In this document: in pieces, positions 54,715 to 63,505 of the stretch
Numbering within the stretch: the first letter of the stretch is position 1
Layout: every line of letters starts with the position of its first letter
From: Pseudonocardia sp. ICBG1293
Lineage (GTDB): Bacteria > Actinomycetota > Actinomycetes > Mycobacteriales > Pseudonocardiaceae
Reading direction: 5' to 3'
Assembly (NCBI RefSeq): GCF_020131355.1
Contig: NZ_JAHLEL010000051.1
Location: 310,001-374,000, forward strand
DNA: 64,000 bases
Notes under the pieces: model-generated
What the model was told of the DNA's origin: nothing
Database searches by the model: none
Seen by the model: the letters and a program-made list of their open reading frames with translations, nothing else
Made by a program: the position numbers and the translations under genes

Positions 54715-56022
54715 TCAGAACGACGGGCGGCGCTGCAGCGAGAACTGGAAGACGTCGAGGTACCCGACGCGGAACCCGGCCTCGCAGTAGCCGAGGTAGA
54801 ACTCCCACATCCGTCGGAACGTCTCGTCGAAGCCGAGCGCCTCGACCTCGTCCCAGCGGTCGAGGAACCGGGTGCGCCAGTGGCCCAGGGTGCGGGCGTA
54901 GTCGAAGCCGAGGCTGCGCCGATCGGCGACGTGCAGCCCGCCGGTGTGGTCGGCGAGGTTCTGCTCGATGGCCTCCACCGACGGGATGATCCCGCCGGGG
55001 AAGACGTACTTGTGGATCCAGGTGTAGTCGTTGCGGGCCACCATCATCCGGTCGTGCGGCATGGTGATGGACTGCAGGCCGACCCGGCCGCCCGGCTTGA
55101 GCAGCCGGTCCAGCGCGGCGAAGTAGGTCGGCCAGTACGCGACGCCGACGGCCTCGATCATCTCGACCGACACGACGGCGTCGTAGGACCCCTGCGCCTC
55201 GCGGTAGTCGCGCAGCAGGACCTGCACCCGGTCGGCCACGCCCGCCTCGGCGAGCCGTGCCTCGGCGAGCGTCTTCTGCTCCTGCGAGATCGTCAGCGTG
55301 GTGACCCGGGCGCCACGCTGGGCGGCCCGCGTCGCGAGCCCGCCCCAGCCGGTGCCGATCTCCAGCACGTGCATCCCGGCCTCGACGCCCGCTATGTCCA
55401 GGATGCCGTCGATCTTGCGTTCCTGGGCGAGGACGAGGTCGTCGGAGCCGTCGGCGAACCAGCCCGCCGAGTACGACATGGTGTCGTCGAGGAACAGCGA
55501 GAACAGGTCGTTGGACAGGTCGTAGTGCCGGTGGATGTTCTCCCGCGACCCCTCGACCGAGTTGACCTCGGCGGTGGGCTGGCGGGCCTCGGCGAACCGA
55601 CGGCCCAGCCGCTGCAGCGCCGGCGGGATCAGGGTCGACAACCGGGACGCGAACGGCGTCAGCAGACCGGGCAGGTCGGTGGTCGTCCAGTCGCCCACCA
55701 TGTAGGACTCGCCGAAACCGATCTTGGAGTCGGCGCCGAGGCGGTGGAAGAACGCCGCCGGCCGCTCGATCCGCATCACCGGTGAGGACGGGCCGCCGGA
55801 CCCGATGCGCTCCCCGCCGGGGAACACCACACGGACCGGCAGCGACCGGACGGCGTTGCGGAACAGGGACTCCGCGATCCGGGCCTTGGCCGGCGCGACG
55901 GGCGGCGTCGCCAGCCCGGGCCAGACACCCTCGTTGGGACGGGGGACGGCGTGGGTACGGGGCCGGGAGCCGCGGGTCCCGCCGGTCACCGGCACGGCGA
56001 TCCCGTCGTGCTGCATCGTCAT
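54715..56022 (-). CDS. UfaA1-like fatty-acid methyltransferase (Cfa family), first paralogue
   Basis: 435-aa enzyme. NIHRHYDLSNDLFSLFLDDTMSYSAGWF, SAM site VLEIGTGWGGLATRAA, SVEMIEAVG (Glu), GLQSITMPHDRM, and C-terminal FYLGYCEAGFRVGYLDVFQ with the conserved Cys. The residue equal to Escherichia coli Cfa Cys139 is Ala (YSAGW) and the usual His is Gln (LQSI), as I recall for UfaA1-type proteins linked to 10-methyl-branched acids. ATG 56022 overlaps the DUF1365 stop (ATGA). Position after FAD protein and DUF1365 matches Rv0447c. Confidence 0.9.
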   Translation of the reverse strand: MTMQHDGIAVPVTGGTRGSRPRTHAVPRPNEGVWPGLATPPVAPAKARIAESLFRNAVRSLPVRVVFPGGERIGSGGPSSPVMRIERPAAFFHRLGADSKIGFGESYMVGDWTTTDLPGLLTPFASRLSTLIPPALQRLGRRFAEARQPTAEVNSVEGSRENIHRHYDLSNDLFSLFLDDTMSYSAGWFADGSDDLVLAQERKIDGILDIAGVEAGMHVLEIGTGWGGLATRAAQRGARVTTLTISQEQKTLAEARLAEAGVADRVQVLLRDYREAQGSYDAVVSVEMIEAVGVAYWPTYFAALDRLLKPGGRVGLQSITMPHDRMMVARNDYTWIHKYVFPGGIIPSVEAIEQNLADHTGGLHVADRRSLGFDYARTLGHWRTRFLDRWDEVEALGFDETFRRMWEFYLGYCEAGFRVGYLDVFQFSLQRRPSF

Positions 56023-56795
56023 CGCGTGAGCCCTTCCTGGTGCTGATCCTGTGTGGAGTGTTCGTCGGGCAGGCCCGCGCGGTTCTGTGGTGGACGGGCC
56101 GGTTTCGGCACGACCGGCAGCTTCGTCCACAGGGCGATGCCGTGCCGCCGGATCAGCGCCGCGGTCCGCTGGGTGACCAGCGGCCTGCGCAGCACCGTGC
56201 GTGCGACCTGGCGGGTGGTCGCCGGTCTGCGCACCCCGGCGAGGGTCGCGACGAACGCGGGCGCCCCGTCCTGGTGCAGGGTGATCGCGATGCCGAGCCG
56301 GTCACCGGGCTCGGGCAGGCGCATCGTGTAGTGGCCGTCGACGGTGAGGAACGGCGAGACGTAGAATTCCTTCTCGACGCTCGCCCGGCCCGAGGAGTCG
56401 GGGCGGAGCAGGTAGCAGTGCCGTTCGCCGTAGGTGTTGTGCACCTCCGCGATCACGCAGGCGAGCGTGCCGTCGGCGCGGTGGCACCAGAACACCGAGA
56501 TCGGGTTGAACACGTAGCCGAGCACCCGGGCGTGGGCGAGCATCAGCACCCGGCCTCCGGCCAGGTCGACCCCGTGCGCGGACAGGTACGCGTCGACGTT
56601 CTCCCGGATGCCGCGGTCCGGGTCGCCGAGGTGGTCGCGCGACTCGAAGCGGGCGAACGGGCGCAGCCAGAACGGCCGCCGCGGCAGCGCGTCGAGGTCG
56701 ACGAGCCAGTAGTAGATCGGGTGCGAGAACGTCGTCTCGAGGTCGCGCCGGCGGGCGTGCCGGACCTCGGCGTCGTAGAGCGCCGGGGTGCTCAC
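56019..56795 (-). CDS. DUF1365 family protein
   Basis: 258-aa protein with the family features ALYDAEVRHARRRDLETTFSH, RVLMLAHARVLGYVFNPISVFWCHRADG, EVHNTYGERHCYLL and KEFYVSPFLTVDGHY. Unknown biochemistry; genes of this family are strongly linked with the FAD protein and Cfa genes in many phyla. Coupled at both ends by 4-base overlaps. The C-terminus is basic and proline-rich. Confidence 0.9.
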   Translation of the reverse strand: MSTPALYDAEVRHARRRDLETTFSHPIYYWLVDLDALPRRPFWLRPFARFESRDHLGDPDRGIRENVDAYLSAHGVDLAGGRVLMLAHARVLGYVFNPISVFWCHRADGTLACVIAEVHNTYGERHCYLLRPDSSGRASVEKEFYVSPFLTVDGHYTMRLPEPGDRLGIAITLHQDGAPAFVATLAGVRRPATTRQVARTVLRRPLVTQRTAALIRRHGIALWTKLPVVPKPARPPQNRAGLPDEHSTQDQHQEGLTR

Positions 56796-58102
56796 CAGCC
56801 GACCCCGAGCGCGCGGGCCGCGCGGACGCCCGAGGCACAGCCGTCCTCGTGGAAGCCCCAGCTGTGGTAGGCGCCGGCGTAGGCGGTGACCGGGGTGTTC
56901 AGCTCCGGCAGGCGACGCTGCGCGGCGACCGACCCGGGCGTGTACACCGGGTGCTCGTAGGTCATCCGCGCGACGACGGCGTCGGGGTCGATCCGCCCGG
57001 TGCCGTTCAGGGTGACCACCCAGTCGTCGGGGTCGGTGAGCCGCATCAGCCGGTTCATGTCGTAGCTGACCAGCACCGGTGCCGCGGTGCCGTCGGTCCC
57101 GCCCGTGCCGTCCGCGCAGGCGGGCTTGAGGTAGTTCCAGGAGGCGCGGGCACCACGTCGGCGCGGCAGCAGGGACGTGTCGTGGTGCAGCCAGGTCTCG
57201 TTGCGCGAGTAGGTGAAGGGCCCCAGCACGGCGCGCTCGTCGGCGGTGGCGCCGTCGCCGAGGACCGCCAGCGCCTGGTCGGGATGCGTGGCGAGCACGA
57301 CGCGGTCGAACGCGGCGACGGTGTCGGCGTCGTCGCGGACCTCGACCCCCGCGGCCGTGCGCAGCACCGAGCGCACCGGTGTCGCGGTGCGCACCGCGGG
57401 CAGCTGCTTGACCACGCGCTCCACGTAGGACCGCGACCCGCCGGTGACGGTGCGCCACTGCGGCGAGCCCCCGATCCCGAGCATGCCGTGGTGGTCGAGG
57501 AAGGTGAACAGGTAGCGCGCCGGGTAGTCCAGCGAGAGCGCCGCGCCCGCGGACCACACGCAGGACACGACCGGGATCATGAAGTGCTGCACGAAGTAGC
57601 GGGAGTAGCCGCCGATCGCGAGGAACGCGCCGAGCGTGGTGAGATCCGGCGCCGCCGCCCGATCCTCGTAGGCGAGGACCCGGCGCGCGTGCCGGTGGAA
57701 CCGCACGACCTCGCCGAGCATCCGCAGGTAGGCGGGCCGGGCCAGGTTCGACGCCTGGGGGAACAGCCCGCCCAGCTTGCGGGCGCCGGCGTACTCCAGC
57801 CCACAGCCGTCGCAGCGCACCGACATGGACATGTCCGAGTCCTGGGTGGACACCCCCAGCTCGCCGAACAGGCGCAGCAGGTTCGGGTAGGTGCGGTCGT
57901 TGTGCACGATGAAGCCGGAGTCGACGTGGGTGGTCCCGCCGTCCGACGAGGCCAGCTCGTGGGTGTGGGCGTGCCCGCCGGGGCGTGCGTCGGCCTCGTA
58001 GAGCGTCACGTCGTGGCTGCGGGACAGCAGGTAGGCGGCCGTCAGTCCGGACACCCCGCTGCCGACGACGGCGACGGTCGGACGTGCCTGCGGTGCACTC
58101 AC
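56792..58102 (-). CDS. FAD-dependent amine-oxidase-like protein (COG2907 type)
   Basis: 436-aa flavoprotein. Dinucleotide fold VAVVGSGVSGLTAAYLL, then LYEADARPGGHAHTHE, VDSGFIVHNDRTYPNLL, and C-terminal TAYAGAYHSWGFHEDGCASG that closes the FAD site. Likely oxidises or desaturates an acyl chain in the same pathway as DUF1365 and the Cfa enzymes. The mycobacterial counterpart would be Rv0449c. GTG start overlaps the upstream hydrolase stop. Confidence 0.9.
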   Translation of the reverse strand: MSAPQARPTVAVVGSGVSGLTAAYLLSRSHDVTLYEADARPGGHAHTHELASSDGGTTHVDSGFIVHNDRTYPNLLRLFGELGVSTQDSDMSMSVRCDGCGLEYAGARKLGGLFPQASNLARPAYLRMLGEVVRFHRHARRVLAYEDRAAAPDLTTLGAFLAIGGYSRYFVQHFMIPVVSCVWSAGAALSLDYPARYLFTFLDHHGMLGIGGSPQWRTVTGGSRSYVERVVKQLPAVRTATPVRSVLRTAAGVEVRDDADTVAAFDRVVLATHPDQALAVLGDGATADERAVLGPFTYSRNETWLHHDTSLLPRRRGARASWNYLKPACADGTGGTDGTAAPVLVSYDMNRLMRLTDPDDWVVTLNGTGRIDPDAVVARMTYEHPVYTPGSVAAQRRLPELNTPVTAYAGAYHSWGFHEDGCASGVRAARALGVGW

Positions 58103-58827
58103 CTGTCAACTCCTTCGAGGGCGACCCGCAGCCCGTCCGGGGCGGGTTCCGCCATGGCGTTCGAGATGAGCGGGTCGCGGGGTTCGACCCCGAGCTCGCC
58201 GAGTGCGAAACGTCGCACCAGGGAGGTCCAGTCGCCGGCGCGGCGGAGCATGGCGTGGCCGTCGCCGTGCACGTCGAAGCGGGCGACCCGGTCGGTCACC
58301 GAGCGGGCGCGCAGGGCGTAGGCGTAGGACGCGGCGGGGTCGGTCATCCGCTCCCGGTCGCCGTGCGCGATGAGCACCGAGCGCCCGGCGAGCTGGTCGA
58401 CGGGGTCGGAGCCCTCCAGCCAGGGTGCGAGACCGCACACCGCGACGACACCGGGTGCGCCGGCCGCGCGCAGCACCGCGCGGGCCCCCATCGAGTGCCC
58501 GACGAGCACGACCGGGCGCCCCGGGTAGCGGTGGGCGAGCTCGCCGACGGCCCACTCGGCGTCGCGGAAGGCGTCCATGGCCGGGCCGTTCCAGCCCCGT
58601 ACCCGGTAGCGCAGCAGGTGCACCGCGACGCCCGAGCCCAGCTCGGTCCGGTGGCCACGTCCGCCCCGTTCCAGGGAGTGGGCGAACGGCAGCATCCGCA
58701 ACAGCGCCAGCCCGCGTCGCGCAGGGGCCGTGGAGTGGGACTTCCCCCCGTGGGCGACCAGCACCACGCCGGCCGGATCGGGATGGCGGTCTCCGGCGTC
58801 GTCGAGCCACGGAGTCGGATCGGGCAC
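58099..58827 (-). CDS. Alpha/beta-hydrolase
   Basis: 242-aa serine hydrolase-fold protein. Oxyanion strand VVLVAHGGKS, nucleophile elbow VLVGHSMGARA (Ser), Asp region IAHGDRERMTDP and His in VHGDGHAML. The substrate is unknown; its place at the head of the lipid operon suggests a lipid ester or thioester. GTG 58827 is chosen as the start of the hydrolase fold; the frame continues upstream to 59025 without a recognisable domain. Confidence 0.85.
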   Translation of the reverse strand: MPDPTPWLDDAGDRHPDPAGVVLVAHGGKSHSTAPARRGLALLRMLPFAHSLERGGRGHRTELGSGVAVHLLRYRVRGWNGPAMDAFRDAEWAVGELAHRYPGRPVVLVGHSMGARAVLRAAGAPGVVAVCGLAPWLEGSDPVDQLAGRSVLIAHGDRERMTDPAASYAYALRARSVTDRVARFDVHGDGHAMLRRAGDWTSLVRRFALGELGVEPRDPLISNAMAEPAPDGLRVALEGVDR

Positions 58828-59178
58828 GGGGCGCCTCGCAGGGGACGGGGTGCACGAGGCACCGGAACGGTCTCGGCGCGTGTTCGTCCGGCGGGCCGGT
58901 GGCGGCCGGTCGGTGGGACCGTCCTCACATCGGGTCGGCCCGGACACGGTCCGCGACCGGTGCGGACGGATCGACCCTAGATCGGGGCGCGGGTATCTCG
59001 CTCGTCGAGACATGATGACGCGCAACGGTAGCCCGGACGGGTGAGGTGCGTGTCACCCCCGAGGTGCGCGGGCAGGGTGGGTAGGACCACGGACACACCC
59101 GGGGGCGGCAGGGGCGAAGATGGGGGTGCGCCCGGCACCGGGCGCCACGGACGGACGGGCGGGGAGAGGACGACGACG

Positions 59179-59988
59179 ATGGGTGTGCCACCGGAGCTGA
59201 CGGTGTGGCAGAAGGTCGTGGCGACGGTGCGGCGCCGCCGCCGGGGGTCGGGGTTCTGGTTCGGTCTCGCGATCGCGGTCATCTGGCCGTTTGTCGTCTT
59301 CGGCACCCGGCTGGGCTGGCGCGGCGCGGAGCACCTGCCGCGCACCGGCGGGGCGTTGCTGGTCGGCAACCACGTCTCGTTCTCCGACCCGATCTTCGAC
59401 ATCGCCTTCGGCACCGCCCACGGCCGGATCCCGCGGTTCCTGGCCAAGGGCGAGCTGTGGTCGGTACCGGTGGTGAAGTGGGTGCTCGGGCACGGTGGGC
59501 ACATCCCGGTGTACCGGTCGTCGAAGCGGGCGGCGGAGTCGTTCACCGGCTCGATCGACGCCCTGGAGCGCGGGGAGATCGTCGCGATCTACCCGGAGGG
59601 CACCTACACCCGCGACCCGGAGCACTGGCCGATGAAGCCGAAGAACGGCGTCGCCCGGATCGCGCTGCGCTCCGGCGCCCCGGTGATCCCGATGGCGAAC
59701 TGGGGCACCCAGGACTTCCTGCCCGCCGACGGGAAGCCGACGCCGTTCCCGCGCAAGCGGGTCACGGTCGCGCTCGGCCCGCCGGTGGACCTCTCGGAGT
59801 TTGCCGGGAAGCCGCTCACGAAGACCACCCTCGACGCGGCCACCGCGAAGATCATGGACGCGGTGACCGGACTGCTCGAGGAGCTGCGCGAGGAGACCCG
59901 CCCGGCGACGACGTACGACCCGGAGGCGCGGCCGCGTCCGGAGGCGCCCGGCGAGCCGCTCGACCCGGCCGAGCGCGCCGCCGGCTGA
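59179..59988 (+). CDS. 1-acylglycerol-3-phosphate O-acyltransferase (PlsC family)
   Basis: 269-aa membrane-associated acyltransferase. One N-terminal hydrophobic segment (FWFGLAIAVIWPFVVFG), then NHVSFSDP (HxxxxD catalytic motif), KGELWSVP, YPEGTYTRD and APVIPMANWG. Acylates lysophosphatidic acid or a related acceptor. ATG after GGGGAGAGGA. Converges on the mycothione reductase gene with 3 bases between. Confidence 0.92.
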   Translation: MGVPPELTVWQKVVATVRRRRRGSGFWFGLAIAVIWPFVVFGTRLGWRGAEHLPRTGGALLVGNHVSFSDPIFDIAFGTAHGRIPRFLAKGELWSVPVVKWVLGHGGHIPVYRSSKRAAESFTGSIDALERGEIVAIYPEGTYTRDPEHWPMKPKNGVARIALRSGAPVIPMANWGTQDFLPADGKPTPFPRKRVTVALGPPVDLSEFAGKPLTKTTLDAATAKIMDAVTGLLEELREETRPATTYDPEARPRPEAPGEPLDPAERAAG

Positions 59989-59991
59989 GCC

Positions 59992-61383
59992 TCAGATCTC
60001 CAGGCCGAGCAGGGCGTTCTCGACGACCTCGGGCAGCGCCGGGTGGATCCAGTACTGCCCGGTCGCGATCTCGGTGACGGTCTGGCCGAACACCATGGCC
60101 TGGATCAGCTGCTGGACCAGCGTCGACGCCTGCGGCCCGAGCAGGTGCGCGCCCAGCAGCCGTCCGGTGCCCTTCTCCGCGACCAGCTTGCAGATCCCGG
60201 TGCGGTCCTCCATCGCCCAGCCGTAGGCGACGTCGCCGACGTTCTGCACCTTCACCGCGATGTCGAACCCGGCGTCGCGGGCCTCGGTCTCGGTCATCCC
60301 GACCGAGGCGATCTGCGGCTCGGTGAACACCGCGGCCGGGACGAAGTCGTGGTTGGTGGCGCGCAGGTCGTCCGGGTGGGCCAGGTTGTGCCCGACGATC
60401 TTGGCCTCGTGGTTGGCCACGTGCTTGAGCTGGTGCGGGGAGCTGACGTCGCCGAGTGCCCACACGCCCTGGGCGGAGACGCTGCGCTGGTACTCGTCGA
60501 CGGCGACGCGGCCGTCGGCGTGCACCGTCACCCCGCCCCGGTCCAGGTCCATCCGGTCGCCGTTGGGCATCCGGCCGGTGGCGACGAGCAGGGTGTCGGC
60601 GACGACCGTCGACCCGTCGTCGAGGGTGATCCGCACCTCCCCGGGGCCGCCGCTGCCGTCCCCGGACAGCGCGGTGACCTGGTGGCCCAGCCGGCAGTCC
60701 CAGCGGGCGGCGGCGATCTCGGTGAACCGGTCGGCGAGCGTGTCGTCGAGGTGGCGCAGGAGCTTGGGCCCGCGCGCGATCACGGTGACCTCGGCGCCCA
60801 GCGCGGAGAACACGTGCGCGAACTCCGAGGCGATGTAGCCGCCGCCGAGGATCGCGAGCCGGCGCGGGACGTCGTCGATGCGCATCACGGTGTCGGAGGT
60901 CTCGAACGCCACGCCGGCGTCCGCGACCAGCGGCGGGATGCTCGGCCGCGATCCGGCCGCGATGACGATCCGGTCGGCGCTGACGGTGTCGGTGCCCGAG
61001 CCGTCGGTGCGCTCGACACCCAGCTCGCGCTCGCCGGTGAAGCGGGCGTGCCCGAAGTACACGGTGACGTTCGGGCTGCGGTCGACCCGGTAGGAGCGCC
61101 CGCCGTCGGAGATCGGGTCGATCCGCCCGAACACCCGGTCCCGGATGTCGGTCCAGCGGACCTTGTCGACGGTGCCGTCGACGCCGTAGGTGTGCGCGTG
61201 CCGGATGGTCTCGGCGACGTCCGCGGCGTAGACGTACATCTTGGTCGGGATGCACCCGACGTTCAGGCAGGTCCCGCCGAACACCCCGTGCTCGACGAAC
61301 GCCACGTCGAGGCCGGCGAAGCGCTCGTCGACGAAGGTGTTTCCGGAACCGGTGCCGATGACGACCAGATCATGGTGGGCCAC
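59992..61383 (-). CDS. mtr: Mycothione reductase
   Basis: 463-aa flavoprotein disulfide reductase recycling oxidised mycothiol with NADPH. Starts MAHHDLVVIGTGSGNTFVD; redox-active disulfide GGTCLNVGCIPTKM (Cys-x4-Cys); NADPH fold ILGGGYIASEFAHVF; FAD region VWALGDVS; C-terminal His-Glu pair in YWIHPALPEVVENAL. The GTGSGN FAD motif separates it from other family members. ATG start. Confidence 0.95.
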   Translation of the reverse strand: MAHHDLVVIGTGSGNTFVDERFAGLDVAFVEHGVFGGTCLNVGCIPTKMYVYAADVAETIRHAHTYGVDGTVDKVRWTDIRDRVFGRIDPISDGGRSYRVDRSPNVTVYFGHARFTGERELGVERTDGSGTDTVSADRIVIAAGSRPSIPPLVADAGVAFETSDTVMRIDDVPRRLAILGGGYIASEFAHVFSALGAEVTVIARGPKLLRHLDDTLADRFTEIAAARWDCRLGHQVTALSGDGSGGPGEVRITLDDGSTVVADTLLVATGRMPNGDRMDLDRGGVTVHADGRVAVDEYQRSVSAQGVWALGDVSSPHQLKHVANHEAKIVGHNLAHPDDLRATNHDFVPAAVFTEPQIASVGMTETEARDAGFDIAVKVQNVGDVAYGWAMEDRTGICKLVAEKGTGRLLGAHLLGPQASTLVQQLIQAMVFGQTVTEIATGQYWIHPALPEVVENALLGLEI

Positions 61384-61437
61384 GTCGCGAGGCTAACCGC
61401 TTCCGCGGCCTCGCGACGCTCTGGTACCCCTCTGCAG

Positions 61438-61905
61438 ATGACCGTTCCCACACCGGCCCCGGCGACGAACCTGACCCTGCACCGCGCCTGGGCCGCCGAC
61501 CTCGACCCGGCCACCCTGTACGCGCTGCTCGCGCTGCGCACCGAGATCTTCGTCGTCGAGCAGGAGTGCCCGTACCAGGAGCTCGACGGGCGTGACCTCG
61601 AGCCGCGCACCCGGCACCACTGGCTGGCCGACGGCGGCACGGTGGTGGCCACCCTGCGCCTGCTGGCCGACCCCGGCGGGGTGCTGCGGATCGGCCGGGT
61701 GTGCACCCGCGCCGACGCGCGCGGGCGCGGCCTGGGGCACCGGCTGATGACCTCGGCGCTCGCCGAGGTCGGCGACCGCCCCTGTGTGCTGGACGCCCAG
61801 GAGGTCCAGGAGGCGTTCTACGCCCGGCACGGCTTCGTGCCGGCGGGGGAGCGGTTCGTCGAGGACGGGATCCCGCACGTCCCGATGGAGCGGCGCCGTC
61901 CCTGA
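61438..61905 (+). CDS. GNAT acetyltransferase (ElaA type)
   Basis: 155-aa N-acetyltransferase. RTEIFVVEQECPYQELDGRDLEP is the ElaA signature; acetyl-CoA site IGRVCTRADARGRGLGHRLM; C-terminal FYARHGFVPAGERFVEDGIPH. Substrate unknown. Divergent from mtr with 54 bases between. Confidence 0.9.
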   Translation: MTVPTPAPATNLTLHRAWAADLDPATLYALLALRTEIFVVEQECPYQELDGRDLEPRTRHHWLADGGTVVATLRLLADPGGVLRIGRVCTRADARGRGLGHRLMTSALAEVGDRPCVLDAQEVQEAFYARHGFVPAGERFVEDGIPHVPMERRRP

Positions 61906-61912
61906 GCCGGGC

Positions 61913-62845
61913 TCAGCCCGCCGCGCGCTTGCGCACGTCCGTGGGGAACTGCCCGGCGTCGATGCAGGCCTGCGACCAGCGGTCCAGGTCGGCGACGACG
62001 GCGTCGAGGTCGTCGCCCAGCGCGGCGACCAGGTCGTCCTGGGAGGCGTCGGTGGCGGTCTCGAGCCGGTCGCGGAACCGGCGGCCGTCGTCGGTGAGGG
62101 CGGCGTCGGGCCCGGCGGAGGTGGTCAGGCCCTCCTCGGCGAGCCTGCGGGCGCCCGCGTCGGCCATCTCCTGCGGCCAGGCGCGGGTGCCGGAGTACTC
62201 GCCGAGCGGGTAGCCGACCCACAGCTCGGCGAGGATGCCCATCCGCACCGGGTCCAGCCCAGCGGCGACCGACGCGGCCACGTGACCGTCGCCGCGGTGC
62301 TCGCGCACCAGGTCGGCGGCCCGCCACAGCCGCCCGGCCGGGTCCGACGGGCGGGGCCGGGCGCGCAGTGCGGAGAACAGCGGCCTGCCCGCACCGGACA
62401 CCGCGTCGACGGCGCGCTCCAGGATCGCGGCGACCTCGGCGACGCGGCCCGCACCGGTCTCGTCGCCGAGGACCGCGCGCAGGCTCGCGGCGGTCTCGGC
62501 GTCGCGCAGCTGCTGCAGCTCCTCGACGTCGATCAGGCGCAGCGCCTGCTCCCAGGTCGAGCCGACGAAGCCGGGCTCGAACACGGCGAAGGCGGCGGCC
62601 ACGAGCGCCCCGGGTGCCCGGCCGCCGAACGGGCCGCCGCGGCCGCCGACGTAGGCGGTGAAGAAGTCCAGGCCGCGGGCCCCGACGGCGTCGCCGACCC
62701 GGGTGGACCAGACGTCGTGCATCGCGACCGGCTCGAGTGCGTCGCGCAGCCGGCGGGCCGGCGCGCCACCGGTCACCGCGCCCGGCACCTCGATGCCCTC
62801 CGGCGCGGCGGCGAAGAAGATCCGGACGGCTTCGGCGTGGTCCAC
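61913..62845 (-). CDS. SCO6745-family protein
   Basis: 310-aa protein with features of an actinobacterial family: LEPVAMHDVWSTRVGDAVGARGLDFFTAYVGGRGGPFG, LWRAADLVREHRGDGHVAA, LDPVRMGILAELW, and TTDDGRRFRDRLE-like residues near the end (ALTDDGRRFRDRLE), possibly a winged-helix or MarR-like fold. Function unknown. GTG after GAGGAGC. Converges with the GNAT gene, with 7 bases between. Confidence 0.8.
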   Translation of the reverse strand: MDHAEAVRIFFAAAPEGIEVPGAVTGGAPARRLRDALEPVAMHDVWSTRVGDAVGARGLDFFTAYVGGRGGPFGGRAPGALVAAAFAVFEPGFVGSTWEQALRLIDVEELQQLRDAETAASLRAVLGDETGAGRVAEVAAILERAVDAVSGAGRPLFSALRARPRPSDPAGRLWRAADLVREHRGDGHVAASVAAGLDPVRMGILAELWVGYPLGEYSGTRAWPQEMADAGARRLAEEGLTTSAGPDAALTDDGRRFRDRLETATDASQDDLVAALGDDLDAVVADLDRWSQACIDAGQFPTDVRKRAAG

Positions 62846-63031
62846 GTGCGCTCCTCGCGGGGTCGGCGGCGCTGCCGGTCCGACCGTAGGTCCTCGGCCG
62901 GTGACGCACGACCGGGCGACGGCGCCGGTCCCGCGCGTCGCCGTCGTCGGGGGGCCGGGTGCGCGATACTCCCGCGTGCCCCCGGGAGCGGGCGCACGAC
63001 CGGACAGCGGCGGGAGAGGAAGGCGGAACGG

Positions 63032-63460
63032 ATGAGCGAGGACCGACGGGGCGGCGACTCCCCGGCCTGGGGCCGGGTCGGACCGGAGGACCCGACGGCG
63101 GACCCGGCGACCCATCCGGCACTGCACACACCGGACCCCACCGCCGAGCAGCCGACGGTGGCGGTGCCGGTCGGCGACGGCGGCCCGGACTCCGAGGCCA
63201 CCACCGAGAAGCGTGCGATCCCGCACACCCGCACCGGCGGGCTGTGGGCCGCGCTGATCCTCTCGGCGGTCGTGCTGATCTTCCTGCTGGTGTTCATCCT
63301 GCAGAACACCGAACCGGTCGCGATCAACTTCCTGTGGCTGACCGGGACGCTGCCCACCGGGGTGGCGCTGCTGTTCGCCGCGATCGCCGGGATCCTGCTG
63401 GTCGCCGTGCCCGGGACGGGCCGGATCCTGCAGCTGCGCCGGCAGGCGCGGCGGGGCTGA
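63032..63460 (+). CDS. LapA-domain (DUF1049) membrane protein
   Basis: 142-aa protein: a 70-residue acidic, Pro/Thr-rich cytoplasmic N-terminus, then two membrane segments (GLWAALILSAVVLIFLLVFIL and GVALLFAAIAGILLVAV) with QNTEPVAINFLWLTGTLPT between, the LapA signature. LapA proteins of other bacteria act in envelope assembly; the role here is unknown. ATG with GGGAGAGGA upstream. Confidence 0.85.
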   Translation: MSEDRRGGDSPAWGRVGPEDPTADPATHPALHTPDPTAEQPTVAVPVGDGGPDSEATTEKRAIPHTRTGGLWAALILSAVVLIFLLVFILQNTEPVAINFLWLTGTLPTGVALLFAAIAGILLVAVPGTGRILQLRRQARRG

Positions 63461-63461
63461 C

Positions 63462-63502
63462 CCCCGCGGGTCGCGACCGGAGCGCCGGCCGCGACCCCGG
63501 GG
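63462..63502. terminator. Hairpin between convergent lapA-like and helicase genes
   Basis: CCCCGCGGGTCGCG (63462-63475) pairs with CGCGACCCCGGGG (63490-63502) with one bulged base. It fills the 45-base gap between two converging genes. Confidence 0.6.
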
Positions 63503-63505
63503 AGG

